DNA from: Pseudonocardiaceae bacterium
Lineage (GTDB): Bacteria > Actinomycetota > Actinomycetes > Mycobacteriales > Pseudonocardiaceae
NCBI GenBank assembly: GCA_009379845.1
Contig: WHSZ01000043.1
Coordinates: 1-50,444 of the forward strand
Direction of reading: 5' to 3'
DNA: 50,444 nucleotides
In this document: positions 41,990 to 50,444 of the stretch, one piece after another
Numbering within the stretch: the first letter of the stretch is position 1
How the letters are laid out: every line of letters begins with the position of its first letter
Translations under genes and position numbers: made by a program
The notes under the pieces: generated by a model
The model's database searches: none
Seen by the model: the letters and a program-made list of their open reading frames with translations, nothing else
Told to the model about the DNA's origin: nothing

Positions 41990-42886
41990 TTATTCCTGCC
42001 GCTCGCGTAGCGCTTCGATGGTCAACCGCAGCTGCTGCTCAACCTGGTCCATCGGCTGGTTGTAGAGGTCGGCGACCCTGCTGTGCACCCGCAGCACAGT
42101 CTGGGCGACGCTGAGCTCGTACTCGCGCGGCTCGGCCTCGTAGTCCACGAAGGTCCCGCGCAGCCCCGGTTCGCCGTCGTGCCCTGATGCGAGCTCGATC
42201 AGTGCCTCGCCGCGCTTGTTCGTTGCCGGCGCAGGTGATTCGAGGACGCCGCGCACGTGCTCGAACAGGGAGCCGTAGGTGGTGCCGGTCTGGTCAATCG
42301 CGTCACGCGACAGCTCAAGCACCGTGCACGAGGTCTCGGTCCGGTAGGTGAACTCCCACTCGACGTCGGTGCCCGCGAGCGTGCGGTCGCCGAAGAATTC
42401 GCCTTCGGCAAGTACGTCGAGCACGGTCGCCGCACCGTACTCACCGCTGCGGATCCTAGCGATCTTGCCGTGCGCGACAACCACGACCCGGTCGGAGCGC
42501 TGTCCCGCCGTCGCGATCACCTGACCGGCCTCGATCGCGCGTTGCTCGAACCGATCCGCCAATGCGGCGAGCGCGGCCTCATCCTGATAACCCCGCAGCA
42601 ACGGCAGCTCGCACAGCTCACGGGGCACGACCCGCGCTGCTCCCGCGTCCGTTGTGACGGCGACCAAGCCGTCGCCGAGCGGGTAGCTCCGCCTGCGGTT
42701 GATCCTATAGGTCCCCGCGGACACCTCCTGCCACGGCAGCCGTCGCAATAGCCACCGCGGGGTCACCTCCTGCATCTTCGGGGAGGACTTGGTGGTGCTC
42801 GCCAGATTCCGCGCGACCGCCCTGCTGAGACTCTGCTGCTGCTCGGCGGCCGCGTCCGGTTCGAGTGCCTCGGTCACGGTTGCCAC
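41990..42886 (-). CDS. Family 2B encapsulin shell protein 2, N-terminal part with cyclic-nucleotide-binding domain
   Basis: 298 residues. The N-arm ([34 protein letters not shown]) is followed by an inserted CNB domain (about 85-215: [52 protein letters not shown]). The HK97 spine helix region ends in EALRERQE and a TAA. The last 46 residues are identical to shell protein 1. The ORF stops exactly where shell protein 1 continues with HEM, so this is half of a gene cut by an in-frame stop. It starts at GTG 42886, 48 bp after shell gene 1. Confidence 0.87.
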   Translation of the reverse strand: MATVTEALEPDAAAEQQQSLSRAVARNLASTTKSSPKMQEVTPRWLLRRLPWQEVSAGTYRINRRRSYPLGDGLVAVTTDAGAARVVPRELCELPLLRGYQDEAALAALADRFEQRAIEAGQVIATAGQRSDRVVVVAHGKIARIRSGEYGAATVLDVLAEGEFFGDRTLAGTDVEWEFTYRTETSCTVLELSRDAIDQTGTTYGSLFEHVRGVLESPAPATNKRGEALIELASGHDGEPGLRGTFVDYEAEPREYELSVAQTVLRVHSRVADLYNQPMDQVEQQLRLTIEALRERQE

Positions 42887-42934
42887 ACCCTTCAGCGGTC
42901 ACCCGAAAGATCCGGTGACCACGCCTGCTCTCGG

Positions 42935-44359
<1,425 letters not shown>

Positions 44360-44770
44360 GTAGAACACCCCAAAATGGACGGAGGTACAACCGGGCGACG
44401 ACATAAAGCCCACGCGACTCGTACTGTTCGCGGGACTGTCGGACATTGCGTGACGGTGTGCGGTCTGCCGACTCAAGTTGTCGGCCGTGCCCCGGGATCC
44501 TAAAAGTCGCGACCGTCGACGACAAGGGTCGAGCCAACGGAACCGGCTCGTTCGACTACAGCGAGCAAGACGACTGCTGGCACGGGTTGGTGGTCGTCGG
44601 CGCGCTCGACAACGGTAAGCCAGACCGTCGCCGCGCCACTGATCAGCTGAGCTCGTGGACAGCGCCACGCAATGGCGCGAGCAGCGACTAACAACTGCGA
44701 CTAACGACGCAAAACGGGTCCCACCATGCTTGGTGAAGACCCGACCTTGCTGGTCACAACTCACTGAAAG
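44360..44770. other. upstream region of the encapsulin operon, no gene seen
   Basis: About 410 bp between the shell gene start and the tRNA fragment. It should hold the operon promoter. A plus-strand frame (44446-44691) is open but has no recognisable protein. No clear CRP-type site was found, though the shell carries a cyclic-nucleotide-binding fold. Confidence 0.45.
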
Positions 44771-44813
44771 TGGCCAGGGACGGGATCGAACCGTCGACCT
44801 TCCGCTTTTCAGG
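44771..44813 (-). other. 3' fragment of tRNA-Phe gene, probable attachment site of an integrative element
   Basis: Read on the minus strand, the 43 bp run CCTGAAAAGCGGAAGG (anticodon loop with GAA and 3' anticodon stem), then the T arm GACGG-TTCGATC-CCGTC, then CCTGGCC and discriminator A. The 5' half of the tRNA (D arm, acceptor 5' strand) is missing; the sequence to the right diverges. A 3' tRNA stub is what site-specific integration into a tRNA gene leaves at one end. The orientation puts the chromosome on the left and the element on the right. Confidence 0.75.
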
Positions 44814-45081
44814 TCTCGGGGTGTTCGTTCGGCAGGGTCCAGGCATCGAGCATTCCCTGGTCAGTGCCCCGCTGTGAACGCCTACGGCCGGCAACGTCTG
44901 GAGACGACTGCCACTGACGGGTGCAACTGACAGTGCGCTTTCTAGGCGCCCGCTTTTCACCTGTCGCGGCCCTCTCTCGACGGTGGCGCATGATCAAACG
45001 AGGCATGAGGGTGACGACAAAGCCGGGTCAGCCCGACCGACGCGCTGCGGCAGCCACCTACCCCCGGGTGGCGGTGCGCGG

Positions 45082-45702
45082 TTACGGGGTGTGTTCGGCG
45101 GCGCGGAGCATGTCGGTGCAGTAGTTGGGTGGTCCACCGATATCGCCGGGCACCTGGTCGCCGACCGCGGCCCAGAACGCGCGGGTGGCGAGGGAGGTGT
45201 CCATGGTGGTGGTCGACCACGAATAGCCGGGTGCCCGGGCGACGGCCGCGGCGACGAGGACGCGGCCGTAGCCCATCCGGCGGTACTTCTCGTCGACCCG
45301 CACGTGCTCCAGGACCGCCCGGCGGCACGGGCCGCAGGCGCGGAGATCGATATCGCCGACGCTGACACCGCCGAGCCACAGCTCAATGTGCCCCAGCCCT
45401 CCACGCATGGCCGGCGGGATCAGCACCAGCACGAGCCCCATCGTGTCTGCGTCCTCGGCGCTGTATTGCTCGGTTGGGTCGATCAGATACCAGGTGGCCA
45501 GTGGGTCCTTCAGCGCATAGCAGACCTCGCAGGTGATGTCTGTCAGCCGGTAGTAGTGCGAGTAGCGGCCTGTCACGCCGGCGATCTGCAGCCGATGCCC
45601 ACGCAGGCAGTAGTCGGGCGACTGTGCGCTACCCCGTCCGACGGCCGGCCGCACCGCCCCATGCGACCCGTACATCCCACGCTCAACGTCGAAGTCGACC
45701 AC
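45082..45702 (-). CDS. GNAT-family acetyltransferase with an N-terminal cysteine cluster
   Basis: 206 residues. The acetyl-CoA motif is VRVDEKYRRMGYGRVLVAAAVARA (about 133-156). Before it, YCLRGHRL, ITCEVCYAL and RACGPCRR contribute four or five Cys that could bind zinc. GNAT proteins of this type are frequent cargo in actinomycete integrative elements. Acceptor unknown. The 260 bp between the tRNA stub and this gene's end show nothing. Confidence 0.65.
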   Translation of the reverse strand: MVDFDVERGMYGSHGAVRPAVGRGSAQSPDYCLRGHRLQIAGVTGRYSHYYRLTDITCEVCYALKDPLATWYLIDPTEQYSAEDADTMGLVLVLIPPAMRGGLGHIELWLGGVSVGDIDLRACGPCRRAVLEHVRVDEKYRRMGYGRVLVAAAVARAPGYSWSTTTMDTSLATRAFWAAVGDQVPGDIGGPPNYCTDMLRAAEHTP

Positions 45703-45752
45703 AAGTTCGATTATGCGCTGAGCGTGGGGTGTGTGGAACCGTGCGGGTCGGC

Positions 45753-45974
45753 TTAGGACGTCGTGTCTCTGGCTTCCTCGTGGAGGTGGAGCAACACCGG
45801 CGGCGCTTTTTCTAGGAAGGTGGCCAGCATGTTGTCGTCGAGCGAGCCGACCACGCGTTCACCTCGGAGTACGTCGAAGTAGCCATCGAGTGTGAGCTCG
45901 GTTGACACGGGCTCGTCCTGCGTGAGCAGGCGCGCGAGTGCGAGCACGTTCGAGACGTCGTCATCGTCAGCCAT
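45753..45974 (-). CDS. hypothetical acidic small protein
   Basis: 73 residues, not recognised: SNVLALARLLTQDEPVSTELTLDGYFDVLRGERVVGSLDDNMLATFLEKAPPVLLHLHEEA. It looks like a compact folded acidic protein. It is about 50 bp upstream of the GNAT gene in the same direction and may be co-transcribed. Confidence 0.5.
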   Translation of the reverse strand: MADDDDVSNVLALARLLTQDEPVSTELTLDGYFDVLRGERVVGSLDDNMLATFLEKAPPVLLHLHEEARDTTS

Positions 45975-46100
45975 GGTCGCTCCGTCCTCCGGTTAGCAGC
46001 GGTTGGCTCTGGGCCTGCGTCGGGTGCGTGGTCGACACGGTTCGACGGCAATGCCTCCACTTCACAAGGCAACCATAGTTGACGAATCGGCTGGCAGGAG

Positions 46101-46153
46101 ATTCTTGTACAAGAATTCTCTATGAGAAGATCAACTCTGGCGAGATCAACTCT
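46101..46153. promoter_or_regulatory. palindrome and direct repeats upstream of the XRE gene
   Basis: ATTCTTGTACAAGAAT (46101-46116) is a perfect 16-bp palindrome, a common form of XRE/phage-repressor operator. AGATCAACTCT follows twice (46128-46138 and 46143-46153). They lie 25-75 bp before the XRE start and suggest autoregulation. Confidence 0.55.
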
Positions 46154-46176
46154 AGGTCAATTAGACATCTGGCACT

Positions 46177-46440
46177 ATGCCCTCTCAGTCTCGCCCCTCC
46201 TCGGAGACCGTCATCGCGTTCGGTCGCCGGGTCGCTGAAACCCGCCGCAAGGTCGGCATGGGTCAGGAGAAGCTCGCGCGCCGCGCCCACATCCACGTCA
46301 CGGCCATATCGAGCATCGAGAGAGGCGTCACGAACACGGGATTGGAAAACGTCGTCCGCATCGTGCAAGCCCTCGGGGTATCCGCCGCCGAGCTCCTAGA
46401 CGACCTGCCGGCGCCGCCAGTACGTGACGATCATGACTAG
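46177..46440 (+). CDS. XRE-family helix-turn-helix protein
   Basis: 87 residues, essentially one HTH_3 domain: FGRRVAETRRKVGMGQEKLARRAHIHVTAISSIERGVTNTGLENVVRIVQALGVSAAELLDDL. The ATG has no clear ribosome binding site and may be leaderless. A decayed copy lies 100 bp downstream. It is probably the small repressor or immunity-type regulator of the element. Confidence 0.8.
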   Translation: MPSQSRPSSETVIAFGRRVAETRRKVGMGQEKLARRAHIHVTAISSIERGVTNTGLENVVRIVQALGVSAAELLDDLPAPPVRDDHD

Positions 46441-46535
46441 CTCTGCCTGGAGCCCGAGCTCGTCCGCGAGCCTGTCGCTGTCTCGCTGAGGGCTATCGGC
46501 GAGCTGCTGCTGCCCGGCCCGACAGTGACGATCCG

Positions 46536-46763
46536 TCAGTCAAGCGGTCGACGAGTCGTCGTCGCCGGCGCCGAGAAGCCGGAATCGGCCAGGAAAGACT
46601 CGCGCGCCGCACTATATCCACAAGACCATGCTGGCCGACCTCGAACACGTCCGCCGCAACCCCGGCCTGATCAACGTCCTCAAGATCGCAGGCGCAATCC
46701 CGTGCCCCCGGCGACCTGCTCGACGACGTACCGCCCCCGCCAGTCGAAGACTACGACTGCTAA
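46536..46763 (+). pseudogene. decayed duplicate of the XRE gene (frameshifted)
   Basis: Pieces in three frames line up with the intact XRE protein: GRRV; IGQERLARR (46584 on) against MGQEKLARR; HYIHKTMLADLEHVRRNPGLINVLKIAGAI against AHIHVTAISSIERGVTNTGLENVVRIVQAL; and PGDLLDDVPPPPVEDYDC with its TAA against the intact C-terminus. At least two frameshifts separate them, so no full protein can be made. Confidence 0.7.
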
Positions 46764-46885
46764 GCGCCCCGTAGCTCGCAAGTTCCCCAGCTTGCATGCG
46801 GGCTATGTTCCACCCGCTCTGAGGCTCGCTGAGTGTCCCTCGGACCACTCCCGTGCGTGACCGGATCACCGGTAGGGTCGGGTAT

Positions 46886-47206
46886 ATGGCGAACGTTTGG
46901 CAGGTACAGGTGGCAGCTCCGACAAGGGAAGTGGCGACGGCGCTTGCACGGGCCGCCGTGGAGGCTCGACTGGCTGCCGGCGGGCAGGTAGTCGGCCCGG
47001 TCACGAGTGTGTTCTGGCACCTAGGCGAGTTTGGCACTGGCGACGAGTGGCAAGTGCTTCTCAAGACCACTGATGACCGGTACAAGGAGCTGGAACATTT
47101 GCTGGTTGAGCGGCATGAGTGGACAAACCCGGAAATCACGGCGATTCCGCTAGCCGCTGGTCTGGCGCCGTACCTCGACTGGGTGGAGCGGACGACGAGC
47201 GAGTAG
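46886..47206 (+). CDS. cutA: CutA1 family divalent-cation tolerance protein
   Basis: 106 residues. QVQVAAPTREVATALARAAVEARLAAGGQVVGPVTSVFWHLGEF is followed by DEWQVLLKTTDDRYKELEHLLVERHEWTNPEITAIPLAAGLAPYLDWV, matching the trimeric ferredoxin-like CutA fold (VTSxxxW, ERH, PEI, YLDW). The role is uncertain despite the name. Its last 57 bp overlap, tail to tail, the 3' end of the XRE/TPR regulator gene. Unusual cargo for an integrative element. Confidence 0.82.
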   Translation: MANVWQVQVAAPTREVATALARAAVEARLAAGGQVVGPVTSVFWHLGEFGTGDEWQVLLKTTDDRYKELEHLLVERHEWTNPEITAIPLAAGLAPYLDWVERTTSE

Positions 47207-48538
47207 GTCGGGGACGCCCGCGACCGCCTTGTGCTCCTCGAACCTGTCGAGCACGGTCGTAAGCCGCTGCTGCGGCCGTGCGGATGCGACGTGTGACGAT
47301 AGGTCGAACGCGCGGCCAAGCGCGGTCGCGGCGTGCTCAACTTCGCCAGCATCGAGGTAAGCGTCGGCCAACCAAGAGAGATAGAGCGCCTTATCGCGAG
47401 CGTGGCTGTCATCGTATTCAGCCATCGCCGCCTCCAATGCCGGAACCGCGCGAAGGGGCCGGCGAAGCTCCGTCCAGCACCTGCCCGCCATTATTTGCAG
47501 TTCGGTCGAATTATGTGCCCATGCAGCCCAATCTGGCGCGGCATCAGAAATGCCACCGCTCGCCAACGATTCTTCAGCCCGCCCCAGGGCGTTGGCTACT
47601 TGTTCAGAGTGTCCACCGACGGCATACGTCCATGCGCCTCTCTGAAAGAGCAGTGACTTCACGGCCGGATCTGCGCTATTCGCCGCGATGGTGAACGACT
47701 TGTCGGTTAGGTCAGTGGCAACCGTTCCCGTCGATAGAAGCTGGTACGAGCGGAGCGCCAATGCATTTCCGGCTAGTTCCGCGTTGTTCGCTTCCTTCGC
47801 TGCGTTAAAGCTCCACTCGAATAGGTGCTTCGCGTCCCCCTGCCATCCGGCGTCGAACGCTGCCCAGCCCGCTTGCTGAGCCTGCTCTGCGTAGAGATTC
47901 AGCAATTCCCGCTTGGTCACTCCCGAAAAGCTCCCATCCTTGAGCAGCTTTTCTGTCTTCTCAACTTCCACTCGGTATAGCTGGTAGGTATCAGCGCCAC
48001 CCAAGTGATCGTCAAGCCGACGAAGGCGCAGGATGTTGTCCTTCAATTGGGAGACCGTGCTTGAGCCGATGCGGTTGCCAGTTGTCCCTGAGGGTATTTC
48101 CTGTAGCTGCATGTTCAGCGTGGTGGCGGCAATCCCAGCGCCGATTTTCATGAAGTCGCGTCGCAGCACCGACGATTCTCCGTTCTCACGAGTGGTTTCA
48201 GCCATCGCGGCTTCAGCAACGTCCTGTACATGCACGGGCCGCTGTTCCCATGGCCGCGGGGCGAGATCCAGCATCGAGCCAGGGATGCGCAGGCCGTCGG
48301 CAACCCGCTCGAAGATCTCGACGCGCTGCGCTTGAACTCGCCCGCTGACGTAGTCCTGAACCCTGGAAACCGTTAGCTCGCAACGCCTTGCCAGATGGGA
48401 GGCAGTGAAGCCCACTCCACCCCAACGCTTCGCCAAGCGCAGCACCTCACCTAGGTTCCGCTCAGCACAGGCTTGGACGAATTCGGGCCGGGAGAGGACT
48501 TCGCGCGGTACGTGGTCCGCTGGTTGTTGCCTAGCCAC
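47150..48538 (-). CDS. helix-turn-helix regulator with TPR-like C-terminal domain
   Basis: 462 residues. N-terminal XRE HTH (about 30-85: GFTASHLARRCELTVSRVQDYVSGRVQAQRVEIFERVADGLRIP). A linker with DFMKIGAGIAATTL follows, then a long alpha-helical repeat region (about 190-440) of the sort found in actinobacterial Rgg/SARP-like and pSAM2-type regulators: LNLYAEQAQQAGWAAFDAG, AHNSTELQIMAGRCWTELRR, ALYLSWLADAYLDAGEVEHA. It probably senses a peptide or small ligand. The 3' end overlaps cutA by 57 bp. Confidence 0.8.
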   Translation of the reverse strand: MARQQPADHVPREVLSRPEFVQACAERNLGEVLRLAKRWGGVGFTASHLARRCELTVSRVQDYVSGRVQAQRVEIFERVADGLRIPGSMLDLAPRPWEQRPVHVQDVAEAAMAETTRENGESSVLRRDFMKIGAGIAATTLNMQLQEIPSGTTGNRIGSSTVSQLKDNILRLRRLDDHLGGADTYQLYRVEVEKTEKLLKDGSFSGVTKRELLNLYAEQAQQAGWAAFDAGWQGDAKHLFEWSFNAAKEANNAELAGNALALRSYQLLSTGTVATDLTDKSFTIAANSADPAVKSLLFQRGAWTYAVGGHSEQVANALGRAEESLASGGISDAAPDWAAWAHNSTELQIMAGRCWTELRRPLRAVPALEAAMAEYDDSHARDKALYLSWLADAYLDAGEVEHAATALGRAFDLSSHVASARPQQRLTTVLDRFEEHKAVAGVPDLLARRPLHPVEVRRQTSG

Positions 48539-48589
48539 TCTCGATCGTCCCCCTTCGGCGGCAATCCCGGCACTTGTTACCGGACAGTT

Positions 48590-48604
48590 TACCCAGCGTG
48601 GGTA
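48590..48604. promoter_or_regulatory. TACCCA-GCG-TGGGTA inverted repeat upstream of the HTH/TPR regulator
   Basis: Perfect 6-3-6 repeat 52 bp upstream of the regulator start, in the 171-bp gap to the GntR gene. A plausible autoregulatory operator. Confidence 0.4.
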
Positions 48605-48709
48605 CTCGGCACGACCTTATTGCACCCCTGCTACCAGCGGTTTCCTAGAGCCATGAGGGAACAGAGAGACACACGACGGGGCAGGTTCAGATTGAACGAC
48701 CATCGCCGG

Positions 48710-49066
48710 TCAGCCCCGAAGCTCCGCGAGCTGGCGCTCGATCTCATCGAGCCGAGCGGCGAGACCTTCAACTATGCGGCGAAGTTCGCCGGTACTGGCA
48801 TCGTCCACCGGTTCGGGCTCTCCAGGCTTCCGTCGCACGAAGGCGCCCCGCCCTTGCCAGGACGTGACCAGTCCTTCCTCGCGGAGGGCACGCACGGCGC
48901 GTTGGATGGTGCCCGTCGACACGCCGTACTCCTGCGCCAGCGTGCGTACGGACTCGAGCTGCTCGCCAACACGCAGCTCATCCGCCTCGATTGCGGCCCG
49001 AATCTTGGCAGCCACCTGCTCGAACGGCAGCTGGGGGTCGTCGATATCCAACCGGGCACCTGTCAT
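48710..49066 (-). CDS. small GntR-family regulator (KorSA-like)
   Basis: 118 residues. PFEQVAAKIRAAIEADELRVGEQLESVRTLAQEYGVSTGTIQRAVRALREEGLVTSWQGRGAFV is a full GntR winged helix. Only a coiled-coil-like tail (LRRIVEGLAARLDEIERQLAELRG) follows, with no effector domain. This size is typical of transfer repressors in pSAM2-type integrative elements. Repeated AGATACAGC-like boxes lie just upstream. Confidence 0.82.
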   Translation of the reverse strand: MTGARLDIDDPQLPFEQVAAKIRAAIEADELRVGEQLESVRTLAQEYGVSTGTIQRAVRALREEGLVTSWQGRGAFVRRKPGEPEPVDDASTGELRRIVEGLAARLDEIERQLAELRG

Positions 49067-49106
49067 ATCCCGAGCTTAGCCGTCTCGCGTGACATGGCAC
49101 AGCAAA

Positions 49107-49172
49107 CTCAGTCAATACACTGTCTTGACACAGCAGATACAGCGGATACTGTGACAGATACAGCAAATACAG
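49107..49172. promoter_or_regulatory. repeated ATACAG boxes between the GntR and excisionase-like genes
   Basis: The stretch contains AATACACTGT, CAGATACAGC twice (from 49133 and 49155) and AATACAG, an A/T-rich island in GC-rich surroundings. It sits between divergent genes and is a likely binding array for the GntR protein controlling both. Confidence 0.5.
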
Positions 49173-49234
49173 TTCGAACCCGGACGGGGAGGTCACGTAC
49201 CAGCCGGGCGGACATCGAAACGTTGGGAGCATCG

Positions 49235-49492
49235 ATGCAGTTCGAGAGTGACCGCATGTACCGGGTCAGGTCGGTGGCAGAGGCGCTGGATGTCTCGGTT
49301 GCCACGATCTACCGCGCGATCGAATCCGGAAAGCTGGACGCCCTCAAGCACGGCACAGGCAAGGGCACGCTGCGCGTTCCCGGCCAGGCGGTCAACGACT
49401 ACATCAACTCCTGCGCAGGAAGCGCGAACAACCCGCTGCCGGCGGGGCAGGCCTCGTCTGCCGACGACAAGACAACGCAGGAGGTGGCCTGA
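49235..49492 (+). CDS. excisionase-like helix-turn-helix protein
   Basis: 85 residues. SDRMYRVRSVAEALDVSVATIYRAIESGKLDALKHGTGKGTLRVPGQAVNDYINS is a MerR/Xis-type winged helix (HTH_17). In integrative elements such proteins direct excision or transfer. Divergent from the GntR gene, and first of a closely packed run of small genes reading to the window end. Confidence 0.8.
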   Translation: MQFESDRMYRVRSVAEALDVSVATIYRAIESGKLDALKHGTGKGTLRVPGQAVNDYINSCAGSANNPLPAGQASSADDKTTQEVA

Positions 49493-49831
49493 ATGTCCAG
49501 CTCCGACGGCGAAATCCGCGCTGCTCTCCGGGCTGCCCGCCTGCATGTACCGGACTCCTGCCACGGCGACTTGTTGGATTTCCTGGCGACGGCCGCCGAT
49601 CCGACCGTCCATGCCGACCAGAAGGACGAAGCGATACGCGCTGAGCGTGAGGAAATCGAGCGGCTGGTCGCTGAGGTGGAGCGCGAGGTCGGCGAGCAAG
49701 AGCGAAAGTCGCGCCGGGCTCATCTTGCGGGTTCGAGGCGGCGGATCGTGCGGCTACGACCGCGACGGCGGCCGCACGATCCGCTCACCAACTCGGGTGG
49801 GACGCCGGACGGTACGGGGGAGGCCGCGTGA
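49493..49831 (+). CDS. hypothetical protein of the integrative element
   Basis: 112 residues, not recognised. It has a charged coiled-coil-like stretch (DEAIRAEREEIERLVAEVEREVGEQERKSRR, about 45-75) and a basic tail. The ATG directly follows the TGA of the excisionase-like gene, so they are in one operon. Confidence 0.55.
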   Translation: MSSSDGEIRAALRAARLHVPDSCHGDLLDFLATAADPTVHADQKDEAIRAEREEIERLVAEVEREVGEQERKSRRAHLAGSRRRIVRLRPRRRPHDPLTNSGGTPDGTGEAA

Positions 49832-50037
49832 TGGCTGCCTTGTCGGAGTTGACGTGCCTGGGTTTCCACCGGCCGGGGGTTGGCGCTGGGGACGCCGAGA
49901 TGTCCGCGTGGTTTGAGCGTGTGGCGGGTGTGCACGAGCGTCTTGCTGCGGAGTCGTGTGGCGCGGAGGCGGACGCCGAGTGGGGCCGTGCCGCGGCGTG
50001 TCGTGAACGAGCCTTGTTGCTGATCAATCACAACTAA
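49831..50037 (+). CDS. hypothetical small protein of the integrative element
   Basis: 68 residues: LTCLGFHRPGVGAGDAEMSAWFERVAGVHERLAAESCG, then a helical Ala/Arg-rich end. Not recognised. Its ATG overlaps the preceding stop by one base (TGATG). Likely the same transcript. Confidence 0.5.
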   Translation: MAALSELTCLGFHRPGVGAGDAEMSAWFERVAGVHERLAAESCGAEADAEWGRAAACRERALLLINHN

Positions 50038-50052
50038 CTGGAAGGAATGCTG

Positions 50053-50286
50053 ATGAAGTTCAGTTCTTTTCTTGCTGTGTCGGGATTTTTGGTGCTGGCC
50101 ATGTTGGTCGGGGTGGCGATCGACCCCGAAGTGGGGCGCCTGGTCGGCGTCGCCAGCGGATTGGCCTTGGTGTTGCTGGTGGTGGTGGACGTCCGTAAGA
50201 CGCGCGCCGACAAGCAGCGCACGGCGGCCGCCGAGCGGCGGAAGTCCCCGCGGCGGGACCGGTCGCTGGTGCGGAGCAAGCGATGA
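50053..50286 (+). CDS. small membrane protein of the integrative element
   Basis: 77 residues. Two hydrophobic segments (FLAVSGFLVLAMLVGVAI and LVGVASGLALVLLVVVDV) are followed by a very basic cytoplasmic tail. GGAAGGA is better spaced for the ATG at 50053 than for 50047. Small two-helix proteins like this often belong to the spread (spd) genes of actinomycete elements. Confidence 0.55.
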   Translation: MKFSSFLAVSGFLVLAMLVGVAIDPEVGRLVGVASGLALVLLVVVDVRKTRADKQRTAAAERRKSPRRDRSLVRSKR

Positions 50287-50399
50287 CCGGCGCGGGTGAG
50301 ACCGGCTTGGTGGTCCAAACCGCCCTGTGTGTGCCTGCCGGGCCGGGCTGTCGACCCAATCAACCACGGAGCAACGCGGGACGGGGGTATCTGCGATGA
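50283..50399 (+). CDS. 38-residue hypothetical protein
   Basis: It starts MTGAGETGLVVQTALCVPAG and ends GRGYLR. Both ends are coupled to neighbours by ATGA overlaps, which supports real translation. Function not recognisable. Confidence 0.45.
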   Translation: MTGAGETGLVVQTALCVPAGPGCRPNQPRSNAGRGYLR

Positions 50400-50444
50400 C
50401 GTTGACCATCTTCATGATCGTGCTGCTCGCCGGGCTCCTGATCT
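50396..50444 (+). CDS. membrane protein, N-terminal fragment (runs off the window)
   Basis: Only MTLTIFMIVLLAGLLI is visible, one hydrophobic helix starting at the protein N-terminus. Coupled by ATGA to the preceding ORF. Probably another spread/transfer-type membrane protein. Confidence 0.5.
   Translation, partial: MTLTIFMIVLLAGLLI

Noticed and set aside
41984..41992. Programmed stop-codon recoding in shell protein 2
   Set aside because: The codon is TAA, rarely read through, and no recoding structure was seen. A restart ATG six bases on is a simpler explanation.
44446..44691. Plus-strand ORF upstream of the shell gene
   Set aside because: No ribosome binding site, no recognisable domain, and it would run against the operon promoter region.
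44771..44840. Complete tRNA gene near the encapsulin operon
   Set aside because: Only the anticodon loop to 3' end matches tRNA-Phe; no D arm or pairing 5' acceptor strand follows.

Overview
The window is high-GC DNA with actinobacterial gene content: NarL-type two-component systems, MocR/YczE, a DUF445 protein, PF04672-type methyltransferases, an EshA-like encapsulin, and small cascaded genes typical of actinomycete integrative elements. A member of the Pseudonocardiales is the best guess, inferred from gene content only.

Layout. 0-0.6 kb: tail of an HNH endonuclease and a doubtful zinc-ribbon ORF. 0.67-4.5 kb: 3-hydroxybutyrate-type dehydrogenase, MHS-family transporter and GAF/PucR regulator. 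4.7-11.5 kb: a catabolic patchwork (LysR regulator, creatinase-like M24 hydrolase, enolase-superfamily enzyme, methyltransferase, VOC protein, DapA-like aldolase/lyase, a TctA permease remnant, CGNR regulator, membrane protein). 11.7-15.3 kb: histidine kinase, response regulator and ABC exporter. 15.3-26.2 kb: mostly housekeeping and regulatory genes, including a Clp_N/HTH/PP2C locus with twin operators. 26.2-31.6 kb: a complete phenol to catechol to muconolactone route (IclR regulator, catB, catA, two-component phenol hydroxylase, divergent catC). 31.6-38.4 kb: GltS-type carrier, FAD oxidase, an atypical urease without accessory genes, aminotransferase, cupin.

The most notable locus is 38.7-44.4 kb (minus strand): a Family 2B, cyclic-nucleotide-domain encapsulin operon with the whole 2-methylisoborneol branch. 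Order of transcription: shell protein 1, shell protein 2 (cut in two by an in-frame TAA), a 22-codon ORF, 2-methylisoborneol synthase, geranyl-diphosphate C-methyltransferase, isopentenyl-diphosphate isomerase. From the second half of shell protein 2 onward, most junctions are stop/start overlaps of the ATGA type. The likely picture is a protein shell loaded with the terpene synthase, while IDI and the methyltransferase supply 2-methyl-GPP.

At 44.77-44.81 kb lies a 43-bp 3' fragment of a tRNA-Phe gene, read as an attachment site. Its orientation places an integrated element to the right. That side carries GNAT, XRE, a decayed XRE copy, CutA, an XRE/TPR regulator, a GntR regulator, an excisionase-like protein and a cascade of tiny overlapping genes running off the window end. 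The encapsulin operon lies just outside this element.

A second recurring theme is a family of palindromes starting at the stop codons of converging genes (TGAGT...ACTCA). They occur as perfect hairpins or as split copies with inserted sequence.
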